Source: Sphingopyxis sp. 113P3 (lineage in GTDB: Bacteria > Pseudomonadota > Alphaproteobacteria > Sphingomonadales > Sphingomonadaceae). Taken from it: 64,000 nucleotides of DNA. The translations under genes were made by a program, and so were the position numbers. The stretch lies in contig NZ_CP009452.1 of NCBI RefSeq assembly GCF_001278035.1, forward strand, positions 4,356,777 to 4,420,776, in the 5' to 3' direction. Within the stretch, counting starts at the first letter, position 1. Every line of letters starts with the position of its first letter. The notes under the pieces are model-generated. The model worked only from the letters and a program-made list of their open reading frames with translations. It did no database searches and had not been told where the DNA came from. This document shows positions 45,152 through 55,032 of this stretch, one piece after another.

Positions 45152-47779
45152 TCAGTTTCCGAAGGTGCGCTGCCACCATCCGCGGCGGGGCTCGCCTCCG
45201 GTCGCCTCATCGGCCGCCGGCGTCTCGTCCGCGGCGACCACCGTGGCGGCTTCGAGCGATTCCGCCTCGGGCGCTGCCTCGGCAGCCGCGGCCTTCTTGC
45301 TCCTGCTGGCGCGCTTGCGCACCGGCTTGGCCGCCGGTTCGGCCTCCACGGCTTCGGCGGCGGGGGCTTCTGCGAGCGCGGCTTCGGCCCGGGGCGCTTC
45401 GGTTTCCTCAGTTGCGGGCTCTGCTTCGGCCGCTTTGGCCTTGCGCGGAGCGCGTTTGCGCTTGGGCTTCTCCGGGGCGACTGGTGCCTCCTCCGCCGCT
45501 GCCTCGACGCTCTCGGCCTCGACTGGTGCTTCGGCAGCCAGGGTCATGCTTTCAGCCTCGGCCTCCTCGGTCTTCGCCTTGCGCCCGCGGCCCCCGCGGC
45601 GGCGCTTCGGCTTCGCATCGCCCTCCTCGGGTTCGGCTGCGATTTCGGCCGGGGCCTCGACTTCGGCAGGGGCGGTTTCCTCCACGGGGGTGACGTCGAT
45701 CTGCTCTGGTTCGCCCTCGCTCTCCACAGCGTCGCCTTCGACCGATTCGCCTCCCTCTTCATCGCGGCGGCCGCGGCGGCCGCGGCGGCGGCGGCGGCGG
45801 CGCTTGCGGCCCTCGCCTTCTCCCTCGCTCTCGTCACGCGCGCGGCGGGCGGGGTGTTCGTCATCCCCAGCTTCCTCGCCTTCTTCCTCCTCGACGATAT
45901 CCTCGTCTTCCTCGTCCTCGATCACTTCGATCGGGGCGAAGCTGCGGCGCGCGACCGGCGGGGGACCGCCAATCTCGATTGCCATGCGTGCGCCCTCGGT
46001 CTCGCCGTCGGGCAGGATTTCGACGCTGACGCCGTAAAGCTCCTCGATTTCGTGCAGTTCGCGGCGCTTCTCGTTGAGGAGGTAGAAGGTCGCTTCCTGG
46101 CTGGCGCGCAACGTGATCTTGCTGCCCTTGCCGCGCGCGGCCTCCTCCTCGATCAGACGCAGCGCGCTGAGACCCGCCGACGATGCGGTGCGAACGAGAC
46201 CCGTGCCCTCGCAATGCGGACAGGGCCGTGTCGAGGCTTCGAGTACGCCGGTGCGCAGCCGCTGACGGCTCATCTCCATCAGACCAAAGCCGGAAATGCG
46301 GCCGATCTGGATGCGCGCGCGGTCGTTCTTCAGCGCTTCCTTCATGGCGCGCTCGACCTTGCGGACGTTCGAACCGTGATCCATGTCGATGAAGTCGATC
46401 ACGATCAGCCCCGCCATGTCCCGCAGGCGCAGCTGCCGCGCGATCTCGTGCGCGGCCTCGAGGTTGGTGTTGAGCGCGGTCTGCTCGATATTATGCTCGC
46501 GCGTTGACCGGCCCGAGTTGATGTCGATCGACACTAGGGCCTCGGTCGGGTTGATCACGAGATAGCCTCCCGATTTCAGCTGCACGACGGGGTTGAGCAT
46601 TCCAGCGAGCTGATCCTCGACGCCATAGCGCTGATAGAGCGAGACCGGATCCGCATATTGCTTCACGCGCCGGGCGTGGCTCGGCATCAGCAGCTTCATG
46701 AACTGCTTCGCTGCCTTGTAGCCCTCGTCGCCCTCGACGAGCACTTCCTCGATATCCTTGTGATAGATGTCACGGATCGCGCGCTTCACGAGGTCGCTGT
46801 CCGAATGAATCAGCGCAGGCGCGCTCGACTGCAGCGTCTTTTCGCGGATTTCGTCCCACAGGCGCGCGAGATAGTCGAAGTCGCGCTTGATCTCGGTCTT
46901 GGTGCGGCTCATCCCGGCGGTACGCACGATGCAACCCATCGTCGGTGGCAGGTTGAGCTCGTCGATCATCGCCTTCAGCTTGCGGCGATCGGCGCCGTTC
47001 GAAATCTTGCGACTGATCCCGCCGCCGTGCATCGTGTTCGGCATCAGCACGCAATAGCGGCCGGCGAGCGAGAGATAGGTGGTCAGCGCGGCGCCCTTGT
47101 TGCCGCGCTCTTCCTTGACGACCTGGACCAGCATCACCTGACGGCGGCGAATGACGTCCTGAATCTTGTAGCGGCGGCGCAGCGACATGCGGTTTTCGCC
47201 GTCGTCTTCGTCGCTCCGGCGGCCGCGCCCGCGGCCCCGGCCGCCCTTGCGGCCGTCGCGCCCGCGGCGGCGGCGGTCGCCGCGTCCGTCTTTGCCTTCC
47301 TCGGAGGCCTGTTCGCCGTCGCCGGCTTCGGACTCGCTGCCCTCCTCGGCGTCCTCGGCGTCCTCGGCCTCTTCGCCGATGGTTACGGGGGCGGGGGCGT
47401 CGCCATTGTCGTCGTCATGGTCCTCGACGTCGGCGACATCGCCTTCGAGTTCGTCGAGATCCTCCTCGGCGCGCATCGCCGCCTCGGCAGCGTGCTCCGC
47501 TTCTTCGCGCAGCAGCGCTTCGCGGTCTTCCTTCGGAATCTGATAATAGTCGGGGTGGATTTCGCTGAAGGCCAAGAAGCCGTGGCGGTTCCCGCCATAT
47601 TCGACGAACGCCGCCTGCAACGAAGGTTCGACGCGGGTGACCTTGGCCAGATAGATGTTGCCCTTGAGCTGCTTGTGCTCGGCGGACTCGAAATCAAACT
47701 CCTCGATGCGGTTTCCCTTGGTGACGGCGACCCGGGTTTCTTCCCGGTGCCGCGCGTCGATCAACATGCGCGTGGTCAT
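45152..47779 (-). CDS. rne: Ribonuclease E/G family endoribonuclease
   Basis: 875 residues from MTTRMLIDARHREETRVAV. The S1 domain (~36-240) is interrupted by a ~110-residue acidic and Arg-rich insertion (~85-195: DDDNGDAPAP, EEAEDAEDAEE, RGRDGRKGGRGRGRGR). The DNase I-like catalytic domain has Asp419 (SIDINSGRS) and Asp462 (IVIDFIDMD). The Zn-link CPHC is at 520-523. The rest is a low-complexity, Ala/Glu/Lys-rich C-terminal half with repeated KPKRK motifs that would scaffold a degradosome. The protein is central to mRNA decay and rRNA maturation. The start was taken at GTGCATATA-ATG, with GGAG 10 nt upstream. Confidence 0.95.
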   Translation of the reverse strand: MTTRMLIDARHREETRVAVTKGNRIEEFDFESAEHKQLKGNIYLAKVTRVEPSLQAAFVEYGGNRHGFLAFSEIHPDYYQIPKEDREALLREEAEHAAEAAMRAEEDLDELEGDVADVEDHDDDNGDAPAPVTIGEEAEDAEDAEEGSESEAGDGEQASEEGKDGRGDRRRRGRDGRKGGRGRGRGRRSDEDDGENRMSLRRRYKIQDVIRRRQVMLVQVVKEERGNKGAALTTYLSLAGRYCVLMPNTMHGGGISRKISNGADRRKLKAMIDELNLPPTMGCIVRTAGMSRTKTEIKRDFDYLARLWDEIREKTLQSSAPALIHSDSDLVKRAIRDIYHKDIEEVLVEGDEGYKAAKQFMKLLMPSHARRVKQYADPVSLYQRYGVEDQLAGMLNPVVQLKSGGYLVINPTEALVSIDINSGRSTREHNIEQTALNTNLEAAHEIARQLRLRDMAGLIVIDFIDMDHGSNVRKVERAMKEALKNDRARIQIGRISGFGLMEMSRQRLRTGVLEASTRPCPHCEGTGLVRTASSAGLSALRLIEEEAARGKGSKITLRASQEATFYLLNEKRRELHEIEELYGVSVEILPDGETEGARMAIEIGGPPPVARRSFAPIEVIEDEEDEDIVEEEEGEEAGDDEHPARRARDESEGEGEGRKRRRRRRRGRRGRRDEEGGESVEGDAVESEGEPEQIDVTPVEETAPAEVEAPAEIAAEPEEGDAKPKRRRGGRGRKAKTEEAEAESMTLAAEAPVEAESVEAAAEEAPVAPEKPKRKRAPRKAKAAEAEPATEETEAPRAEAALAEAPAAEAVEAEPAAKPVRKRASRSKKAAAAEAAPEAESLEAATVVAADETPAADEATGGEPRRGWWQRTFGN

Positions 47780-48382
47780 TATATGCACTCCAAGCGCGCC
47801 GCGGCGCGCCAACAGAAAATCCCGCGAACTGCCCTTCGGGGCGGTTGCGGCGGATAAAGGTGAAACGGATAAAGACGTTATTGCAGCGAGGGGCTTGCGT
47901 CCGGTCCTGGACGCGCATGCGGTCTTCGAATCCGGCGACGGTCGGGGCAAAGGCGCCCGCGTCGGGATCAGAAGAGGGCATGGCAAGCCTCATGCGGCAT
48001 CAACCTGTTACGGGATGAGCGAGCAGGGGGCAGAATGGCTCCGCTGTCCGGTCAACCGGGTGGACTGACGGCAGGTCGCCCTTTCCCGTATGTCCGGCGC
48101 CGGGGCTGCAGCGGTCCCGCAGGTTCGCGAGATCGGCGCCTTTCCCCTCAAAAAGGCCGGACGGACCGGAAAAGGCACCGTCAATGGTGGCGTTGCTAGC
48201 ATCGGCAGGGACCAACGGCAACCTCCGCCTCCGCACAAAGATGCGATCGCGTACCAATTGTTGCGACAATGCGCTCGCGTCTTCACGCGCGCCGGACAGG
48301 AAAACCCGGGCGTTAACCGCGTTGATGCACGCCTGGATGCGGCAGGAAAGCGGCTCTTTTTGAATAAGCACTGGACCAATGC
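47780..48382. other. 603-bp divergent gap between rne and the amidase gene
   Basis: No gene is supported here; open frames present have shadow-like composition. It must hold the rne 5' leader (minus strand) and the amidase promoter (plus strand). Two features stand out. A direct repeat CGGATAAAG occurs at 47851-47859 and 47866-47874 (6-bp spacer). A hairpin AACTGCCC-TTCG-GGGCGGTT lies at 47827-47846. Long leaders are usual for rne, which regulates its own mRNA in other bacteria. Confidence 0.5.
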
Positions 48383-49312
48383 GTGCTGGGCGGCATAGTC
48401 GCCTCCATGGGCCTCTTATTCCTGTTGAGCGCGGCGCTGCTGACGCCGCCGGCGTCCGCCGGCGATGCTGCGCGCGCGGTGCCGGCGCCCCGGCCGGGCC
48501 TTCTCCAGTCCGCGAGTTTTCGCGCAAGACCGCCCGCAAAGCGCTATTCGGTCACCGTGCCGATCGGCAAGCCGCGGCCCGCGTTGCCGCTACCGCGGGT
48601 TGACGGGCCGGACGATGCAGATCTGCCGCTCGTCGTCCTTGATCCGGGCCACGGCGGGCACGACCCGGGCGCAATCTCGCCACATGGCGGGCGCCGTGAA
48701 AAGGATGTGACGCTCGCGCTTGCGCGCGCGATTCGGGATCAGCTCCTCGCAACGGGCCGTGTTCGCGTCGCGCTCACCCGGGGCGACGACCGTTATCTCG
48801 TGCTCGAGGAGCGCTACGGAATCGCGCGGCGGCTGAAGGCTGATCTCTTTCTCTCGATTCACGCCGATTCAGCCGAGAATGAGGACGCGCGCGGCGCATC
48901 GGTCTTCACTCTCTCCGAGGTCGCCTCGGACCGGGAGGCGGCGAAGCTCGCGGCGCGCGAAAACAAGGCGAACATCATCAACGGGGTCGACCTCGGGGCG
49001 CATGGCGGCGCGGTGTCGTCGATCCTGCTCGACCTGACGCAGCGCGAGACAATGAATGTTGCGTCGGACTTCGCGCGCCTGCTTCAGCGGGAGGCGGCCG
49101 ACGAGGTGCCGTTTCGCAGCAATGCGCACCGCTTTGCCTCTTTCGTCGTGCTGAAGGCGCCCGATACCCCGTCGGTGCTCTTCGAGACAGGCTTCCTGTC
49201 GAACAAGGAAGACACAGCCTTCCTCACCTCGAAGGCCGGGCAACAGAAGGTCGCGCGGGGCGTGCGTGAAGCTGTGCAGCTCCACTTCGCCCGCCGGATC
49301 GCCGAGCGCTGA
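48383..49312 (+). CDS. N-acetylmuramoyl-L-alanine amidase (Amidase_3)
   Basis: 309 residues from GTG (ATG 48407 gives 301). The signal peptide is MGLLFLLSAALLTPPASAG. The zinc amidase motifs are in order: His90 in VVLDPGHGGHDPGA, Glu106 in GRREKDVTLALA, His160 in LFLSIHADS and the C-terminal catalytic Glu in SVLFETGFLSN. Such AmiC-type enzymes cut the peptide from muramic acid during cell separation. In many alphaproteobacteria it stands directly before mrcA and prfB; here a three-gene cassette intervenes. Confidence 0.93.
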   Translation: MLGGIVASMGLLFLLSAALLTPPASAGDAARAVPAPRPGLLQSASFRARPPAKRYSVTVPIGKPRPALPLPRVDGPDDADLPLVVLDPGHGGHDPGAISPHGGRREKDVTLALARAIRDQLLATGRVRVALTRGDDRYLVLEERYGIARRLKADLFLSIHADSAENEDARGASVFTLSEVASDREAAKLAARENKANIINGVDLGAHGGAVSSILLDLTQRETMNVASDFARLLQREAADEVPFRSNAHRFASFVVLKAPDTPSVLFETGFLSNKEDTAFLTSKAGQQKVARGVREAVQLHFARRIAER

Positions 49313-49327
49313 GGATGGGACTTTCAA

Positions 49328-49349
49328 AAAGTTAGTCTTGACTAGCTTT
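49328..49349. promoter_or_regulatory. Near-perfect palindrome before the lactone oxidase/DSD1/TetR cassette
   Basis: AAAGTTAGTC-TT-GACTAGCTTT, with 9 of 10 arm positions matching, centred 54 bp before the GTG at 49393. It contains TTGACT (49338-49343), a -35-like hexamer, so a bound repressor would block the promoter. The obvious candidate is the TetR protein encoded as the cassette's third gene. Confidence 0.7.
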
Positions 49350-49392
49350 CTGCGACACTCCAGCCTCCGCCTTCTGACAGCAAAGGGACGTT

Positions 49393-50646
49393 GTGGGCTG
49401 GAGCAACTGGTCAGGAAGCGTGTCGGCAGCAGCGACCGCGGCGCGGCCTCGCGACGAGGGCGAACTCGCCGCGCTGGTCCGTCACGCGCGCAAGGTCCGC
49501 GCACTTGGTGCAGGCCACAGCTTCATGCCGCTATGCGAGACAGACGATCTGATCGTGTCGCTCGGCGAAATGCGAGGAGAGATGGTGGTCGCCCCAGACC
49601 GCCGGAGCGCGCGTATCCCCGCGGGCTGGTCGATCAAGCGGCTCACTGCCGCGCTGTGGGCCGAGGGGCTTGCGCTCGCCAATCAGGGCGACGTCAATCC
49701 GCAGTCGCTCGCGGGGGCGATGGCGACGGGTACTCACGGTACGGGCGCGACCCTCGGCAGCCTTGCAACCTTCGCGCGCGGTTTCAGGCTGATCGGGGCC
49801 GATGGCGAGCTGCACTGGTGCGACGCCGTGACCAATCCCGAACTGTACCAGGCGCAGCGCCTTTCGCTCGGCCTGTTCGGTATTGCGACGGAAATCGAAA
49901 CCCTGGTGGTACCGGCTTTTCATCTCGCCGAGCGGATCGAGAAGAGGCGGTGGGCCGAAGTGCGCGAAGGATATGACGAGCTCGCCGAACGGCATCGCCA
50001 CATCGAGTTCTGGTTCTTTCCTCACGCCGACACCGTGATCCTGAAGACGCTCACGCCCTGTGATCCGTGCGATCCGCCCGCTTCGACCACGGACATGGAG
50101 GAAACCACCTTCCGCCGTATCCTTGATGTCTCGGCGAGGCTGCCCTTTTTGACCCCCTTCCTCCAGCGCGCGATGATGCGCACGCGTTTCGACGGTGCGC
50201 GACGCGGCCCTGCACATGCGATCTTTCCTTCGGACCGCACGATCCGCTTCGAGGAAATGGAGTATGAACTGCCGCGCGCTGCCGGGCTTGACGCGCTTGA
50301 TGAGGCGGTCGGATGGATCCGAAGGAAGCGACTGCCGGTCACCTTTCCCTTCGAATATCGCACCGTCGCGGCAGACGATATATGGATGAGCCCGATGAAT
50401 GCGGGGCCAGTCGCCGCAATCTCGATGCACCAATATGCGAAGATGCCCTGGGCCGGCCACTTCGCGAGTGTCGAGGCGATCTTTCGCGCGTATGGCGGCC
50501 GGCCGCATTGGGCGAAGCGCCACACGCTCACCCGCGCCGACGTCGACGCGCTTTATCCGATGGCCGAGCGCTTTCGCGCCGTGCGGCGCGCCGCCGACCC
50601 CACGGGCAAATTTCTCAATACCCATCTGGAGACGCTGTTCTCATGA
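49393..50646 (+). CDS. FAD-linked aldonolactone (D-arabinono-1,4-lactone) oxidase
   Basis: 417 residues. An N-terminal FAD_binding_4 domain has VRALGAGHSFMPLCETDDLIVSL and a GTHGTGATLGSLATFARGFRLIGADGE stretch. The C-terminal ALO domain has WMSPMNAGPVAAISMHQY and the HWAK motif (GGRPHWAKRHTL), the signature of aldonolactone oxidoreductases. These oxidise sugar lactones at C2 with oxygen or another acceptor. Whether its substrate is a sugar lactone here is open. GTG start with SD AAGGGA. It shares a 4-bp overlap with the downstream PLP gene. Confidence 0.88.
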   Translation: MGWSNWSGSVSAAATAARPRDEGELAALVRHARKVRALGAGHSFMPLCETDDLIVSLGEMRGEMVVAPDRRSARIPAGWSIKRLTAALWAEGLALANQGDVNPQSLAGAMATGTHGTGATLGSLATFARGFRLIGADGELHWCDAVTNPELYQAQRLSLGLFGIATEIETLVVPAFHLAERIEKRRWAEVREGYDELAERHRHIEFWFFPHADTVILKTLTPCDPCDPPASTTDMEETTFRRILDVSARLPFLTPFLQRAMMRTRFDGARRGPAHAIFPSDRTIRFEEMEYELPRAAGLDALDEAVGWIRRKRLPVTFPFEYRTVAADDIWMSPMNAGPVAAISMHQYAKMPWAGHFASVEAIFRAYGGRPHWAKRHTLTRADVDALYPMAERFRAVRRAADPTGKFLNTHLETLFS

Positions 50647-51788
50647 CCGACGATCCGGCCCTGCACGCGCATCTGATCGGCCGCCAGGGTTCCCGCGCCG
50701 ACCTAAACACGCCGGTGCTGGTGCTCGACGTCGAGGCGCTCGACCGCAATATATCGGCGATGGCAGCGCTCGTGGCGGCGAAGGGCGTTGACCTGCGCCC
50801 CCATGCCAAGACGCACAAGAGCGTCGATATCGCGAAGCGCCAGCTCGCATCCGGCGCACGCGGCGTCTGCTGCGCGAAGATTGGCGAGGCCGAAGTGCTG
50901 GCCGATGGGGGCGTATCGGGAATATTGATCACCTCGCCGGTTGCCGCGCCGCAAGCCATCAGGCGACTGGCCGCGCTCGCGGCGCGCACCGAGCGATTGA
51001 TGGCGGTCGTCGATCATCCCGCGGTCGCGCAACGGCTTGCCGCGGCACTCGCCGATGTCGGCGCGAGCATCGACGTCATCATTGACGTCGATCCGGGGAT
51101 CGCGCGCACCGGCGTCGCCTCGGCAGAAATGGCGGTGGAACTGGCCCGAACGATCGCGGCGCTTCCCTCGCTTCGCTTTCGCGGCGTTCAATATTATTGT
51201 GGCTCGCAGCAGCATATCGAGGATTATGACGAACGCCGCTCTGCGATCGTCGCGCGCACCGACTATCTCACCTCGGTCATCGCCGCGCTGACCGACGCGG
51301 GCTTTGCTCCCGGCATTGTCACGGGATCGGGCACCGGGACCCACCGCATCGACCTCGAGCTCGGCGTCTTTACCGAGCTGCAGGCGGGCTCCTATGTTTT
51401 CATGGACCAGCAGTACAATGAGTGCGATCTCACCGGTGACGGTAGCCGGCCATTCGAGACCGCACTCGGCGTCGATGCGCGCGTGGTCAGCGCAAATCAT
51501 CCCGGGCTGGTCACGATAGATGCCGGTTTCAAATCGCTGTCGACCGACGGGGGCGTTGCGGTTGTGCGGCGCGGCGCGCCGGAAAGTGCCTTTTTCGCCT
51601 TCATGGGCGACGAGCATGCGGCGTTGATCGCGCCCGATATCGGCACTTTGCTGGCGCCAGGCGATCCGGTGACGCTGACCGTCCCGCACTGCGACCCGAC
51701 GGTCAATCTTTATGACCATTATCATGTCGTTGCGGGCGACACGCTGGTTGATATCTGGCCCGTGAGCGCGCGCGGCCGCGCACGGTGA
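50643..51788 (+). CDS. DSD1-family PLP-dependent enzyme (D-threonine aldolase / D-serine dehydratase-like)
   Basis: 381 residues. The alanine racemase-like N-terminal barrel has the PLP lysine in RPHAKTHKSVDIA (~55-60). The C-terminal beta domain carries the zinc-type motif PHCDPTVNLYDHYHVV. This fold-type III family cleaves D-3-hydroxyamino acids (D-threonine aldolase) or dehydrates D-serine. It overlaps the lactone oxidase by 4 bp and the TetR gene by 4 bp, so all three are coupled. Confidence 0.88.
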   Translation: MTDDPALHAHLIGRQGSRADLNTPVLVLDVEALDRNISAMAALVAAKGVDLRPHAKTHKSVDIAKRQLASGARGVCCAKIGEAEVLADGGVSGILITSPVAAPQAIRRLAALAARTERLMAVVDHPAVAQRLAAALADVGASIDVIIDVDPGIARTGVASAEMAVELARTIAALPSLRFRGVQYYCGSQQHIEDYDERRSAIVARTDYLTSVIAALTDAGFAPGIVTGSGTGTHRIDLELGVFTELQAGSYVFMDQQYNECDLTGDGSRPFETALGVDARVVSANHPGLVTIDAGFKSLSTDGGVAVVRRGAPESAFFAFMGDEHAALIAPDIGTLLAPGDPVTLTVPHCDPTVNLYDHYHVVAGDTLVDIWPVSARGRAR

Positions 51789-52396
51789 AGCCGCCGGCCA
51801 AACAGGCGCGCGCCGCGGCGACGCGCGAGCGGCTGCTCGACGTCGCGGGCGCACTGCTTGCCGAGGTTGGGGTCGAGCGCATCTCGACAAATCTCATCGC
51901 GGCGCGCGCAGGAGTGAGCCCGCCGGCGCTCTATCGCTATTTCGCCGATAAATATGCGGTGCTCGAAGCGCTGGGGCGGCGGCTGATGGCGCGCCAGAAT
52001 GCGGTGCTCGAGAGGTGGGTGGAGCGCCACGCCGAGGGCGGCATATCGGCGATGGCGGCGCACATCGGTGCACTGCTCGCGGATACGGCGGCGGTGACGC
52101 GCGCCGAGCCGGGGGCGGTCTGGATTTTGCGCGCGCTTCACGCGTCCCCGGCGCTTGCGCACGTCCGCCTCGATTCGCACCGCGGCGTCACCGACCGTCT
52201 TGCCGCAGCTTGTGCGCCCTTTCTGTCCGGCGTCGCCCCCGAGCTGTTGTGGCGCCGGCTGCGGATTGCCGTGGAGATCGGCTTTGCTGCCGACGAAATG
52301 CTCTACGAGGAAAGGCGGATCGACCCCGACGCCGCGCTCGCCGACGTCGCCGCCATGCTGAGCGCCGCGCTCGCCGAACTCGCCGCGCGGCGCTGA
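51785..52396 (+). CDS. TetR/AcrR-family transcriptional regulator
   Basis: 203 residues from GTG, overlapping the DSD1 stop by 4 bp. The HTH is in RLLDVAGALLAEVGVERISTNLIAARAGVSPPALYRYFADKYAVLEALG. The C-terminal ligand pocket region is a typical TetR helical bundle (WILRALHASPALAHVRLDSHRGVTDRLAAACAP). As the third gene of the cassette it probably binds the palindrome at 49328-49349 and regulates its own operon. Confidence 0.88.
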   Translation: MKPPAKQARAAATRERLLDVAGALLAEVGVERISTNLIAARAGVSPPALYRYFADKYAVLEALGRRLMARQNAVLERWVERHAEGGISAMAAHIGALLADTAAVTRAEPGAVWILRALHASPALAHVRLDSHRGVTDRLAAACAPFLSGVAPELLWRRLRIAVEIGFAADEMLYEERRIDPDAALADVAAMLSAALAELAARR

Positions 52397-52454
52397 GCCA
52401 CCCATCGCAACCCTTCTTCCCTTTCGGTCATGCAGGCTTTAGAGGCGAAACCCT

Positions 52455-54971
52455 ATGGTCGCCGACACCTCTTCCCATTTCCGCTACCGTCTGCGCCGCG
52501 ACAGCAATGCCGCGATGGCCTGGCTGCGCGATATGTGGACACGCCGTTGGTTCCGCTGGCTCGGCTGGCTGGCGCTCGCGGGGCTGCTCGCGTTCATCCT
52601 CATCTGGATCATCTTCGCGCGCAACCTGCCCTCGGTCGACCAGCTTCGCGACTATGAACCGCCCCTGCCCACGATGGTCCGCGACGGCGAAGGCAAGCCG
52701 GTGCATAGCTACGCGCGCGAGCGCCGGGTCCAGCTCGAGTACAGCGAATATCCCCAGCTGCTCGTCCGCGCTTTCCTGGCTGCAGAGGACCGCACCTTCT
52801 TCGAGCATGGTGGCATTGACTATCCCGGGATCGCGACCGCGATCGTCACCAACCTCAAGAACGACGGTCGCCCGATCGGCGCTTCGACGATCACCCAGCA
52901 GGTCGCGAAGAATCTGCTGCTGACCAACGAGGTCAGCTATACGCGCAAGATCCGCGAGGCGATCCTCGCCATGCGCATCGAGGGGGCTCTGACCAAAGAG
53001 CAGATCCTTGAACTCTATCTCAACGAAATCCCCCTCGGCCGCCGCAGCTTCGGCGTCCAGGCAGCAAGCCGCGCCTATTTCGACAAGGACGTCGATCAGC
53101 TCGCGCTGCACGAAATGGCCTTCCTTGCCATTCTGCCCAAGGCGCCTGAAACCTATGGCCGTGCACGAAACGCTGACAAGGCGCTGGGGCGACGCAATTT
53201 CGTGCTCGGAGCGATGGCGCGCAACGGCTGGATCACCCCCGCGCAGCGTGACGCTGCGCAGGCGATGCCGCTCGGCCTGACCGAGACGGGCAACCGCGCG
53301 GTCGCGCAGGTCGGCGGATATTATATGGAAGAGGTGCGGCGCCAGCTGATCGACCAGTTCGGCGAAACCGCCGAAGACGGGCCGCATAGCGTCTATGCCG
53401 GCGGCCTGTGGGTACGCACAGCCTATGATGACAAGATGCAGCAGGCCACCGCGAAAGCGCTGCGCGCCGGGCTGATCCGCTACGATGCTGGCAAGGGTTG
53501 GTCGGGACCGATCGCGACGATCGAGGCCGACGCGCAGTGGCAGAGCAGGCTCGCCTCGAGTTTCATCGGGATCAGCTATGATAATTGGCGCATCGCCGCG
53601 GTGCTTTCCAAGACGGGCAGCGAAGCACGCCTCGGATTTTCGGACGGTACGACCGGGCGGCTGCCAGCCAGCGCTGCACAAATGGCCTATCGCAAGCGCG
53701 GGACAAGTGCCTTCGTGGCGATGAAACCCGGTGACCTGATTGCGGTCAAGGCGACCTCGCCCGGCGTCTATTCGTTGCGCAACATTCCCGAGGTGTCGGG
53801 CGGCATGGTCGTGGAAAGCCCGCATTCGGGTCGTATTTACGCGATGCAGGGCGGTTTCGATGTCCGCCTGTCGCCGTTCAACCGTGCAACGCAGGCCGAA
53901 CGTCAGCCAGGATCGACCATCAAGCCCTTCGTCTATGCGACCGCGCTCGACAATGGCATGACCCCCGCGACGATGATCGTCGACGGGCCTTTCTGCGTCT
54001 ATCAGGGCGCAAACCTTGGAAACAAATGCTTCCGAAACTATGGCGGCGCGGGCGGAGCGGGCCAGCACACAATGCGCTGGGGGCTCGAGCAGTCGCGCAA
54101 CCTGATGACCGTCCGCACCGCAAGCCAGGTCGGGATGGAGCCGATCGTCGAGACGATCAAGACGATGGGCATCGGCACGCACGAACCCTATCTGTCGACT
54201 GCGCTCGGTGCGGGCACGACGACGGTCGAAAAGCTGGTCAACGCCTATGCGATGCTCGCCAATCACGGCCGCGCGTTGAAGCCGCGGGTGATCGATTATG
54301 TTCAGGACCGCCGCGGCAAGGTGATCTTCCCGCGCGACTGGCGCCCTTGCGAGGGATGTAACCAGAAGGACTGGGACGGCCGGCCAATGCCCCGCTTTGC
54401 GCCGTCGGGTAAGCAGCTTATGAATCCGATGACCGCCTATCAGGTCGTTCACATGCTCGAAGGGGTCATCCAGCGCGGAACCGCGCAGCGACTCCGCGAC
54501 CTCGGCGTCCCCTTGTTCGGGAAGACAGGGACGACCACGGGGCCCAAGGACGTCTGGTTCATGGGCGGTACCCCCGACGTGGTCGCGGGCCTCTATCTCG
54601 GCTTCGACCAGCCACGCAACATGGGGGGCTATGCGCAGGGGGGCAGCCTTGCCGCCCCCGTGTTCAAGGATTTCTTCCTCGAAGCGCTGGCAGACCGCCA
54701 ACCTGTGCCCTTCACCGCGCCCAAGGGCATCCGCATGGTTCGTATCGACCGTCAATCGGGTCGCCGTGTCTATGGTAGCTGGCCTGGCAGCGACCCCAAG
54801 GCGGCGATTATCTGGGAAGCCTTCAAGCCCGAAAGCGAACCCCGACGGACAATCCGCGAAGAGGAGATCAAGCCGTCGAAACCCGCCCCGCGACAGGACG
54901 CGCCGGTGGAACAGAGCAGCGGGCGGCGCAGCGACAGCGACTTCCTCGACGATCGCGGCGGAATCATCTGA
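52455..54971 (+). CDS. mrcA: Penicillin-binding protein 1A
   Basis: 838-residue bifunctional peptidoglycan synthase. Membrane anchor [20 protein letters not shown] (~34-54). Glycosyltransferase GT51 domain: [12 protein letters not shown] (catalytic Glu111) and [11 protein letters not shown]. Transpeptidase domain: QPGSTIKPF (Ser487, Lys490), SRN (547-549), KTGTT (690-694). An OB-like insertion (~350-430) sits between the two domains, as in PBP1A of other Gram-negatives. The Pro/Arg-rich C-terminus is disordered. It lies 58 bp after the TetR gene and 61 bp before prfB. Confidence 0.96.
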   Translation: MVADTSSHFRYRLRRDSNAAMAWLRDMWTRRWFRWLGWLALAGLLAFILIWIIFARNLPSVDQLRDYEPPLPTMVRDGEGKPVHSYARERRVQLEYSEYPQLLVRAFLAAEDRTFFEHGGIDYPGIATAIVTNLKNDGRPIGASTITQQVAKNLLLTNEVSYTRKIREAILAMRIEGALTKEQILELYLNEIPLGRRSFGVQAASRAYFDKDVDQLALHEMAFLAILPKAPETYGRARNADKALGRRNFVLGAMARNGWITPAQRDAAQAMPLGLTETGNRAVAQVGGYYMEEVRRQLIDQFGETAEDGPHSVYAGGLWVRTAYDDKMQQATAKALRAGLIRYDAGKGWSGPIATIEADAQWQSRLASSFIGISYDNWRIAAVLSKTGSEARLGFSDGTTGRLPASAAQMAYRKRGTSAFVAMKPGDLIAVKATSPGVYSLRNIPEVSGGMVVESPHSGRIYAMQGGFDVRLSPFNRATQAERQPGSTIKPFVYATALDNGMTPATMIVDGPFCVYQGANLGNKCFRNYGGAGGAGQHTMRWGLEQSRNLMTVRTASQVGMEPIVETIKTMGIGTHEPYLSTALGAGTTTVEKLVNAYAMLANHGRALKPRVIDYVQDRRGKVIFPRDWRPCEGCNQKDWDGRPMPRFAPSGKQLMNPMTAYQVVHMLEGVIQRGTAQRLRDLGVPLFGKTGTTTGPKDVWFMGGTPDVVAGLYLGFDQPRNMGGYAQGGSLAAPVFKDFFLEALADRQPVPFTAPKGIRMVRIDRQSGRRVYGSWPGSDPKAAIIWEAFKPESEPRRTIREEEIKPSKPAPRQDAPVEQSSGRRSDSDFLDDRGGII

Positions 54972-55032
54972 CGGCTTGCCACCGGCGCTCGAGCCTCTAT
55001 GGCCGGGGCCCATTGAATTCAGGAGCAAGAAG

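Noticed and set aside
47827-47846. Hairpin AACTGCCC-TTCG-GGGCGGTT as a possible small RNA or terminator
   Set aside because: A good tetraloop stem on the plus strand but with no T-run, no promoter that I can place and no gene ending there.
52428-55028. 866-codon minus-strand frame opposite mrcA
   Set aside because: Antisense to PBP1A, which has all catalytic motifs; no independent evidence.
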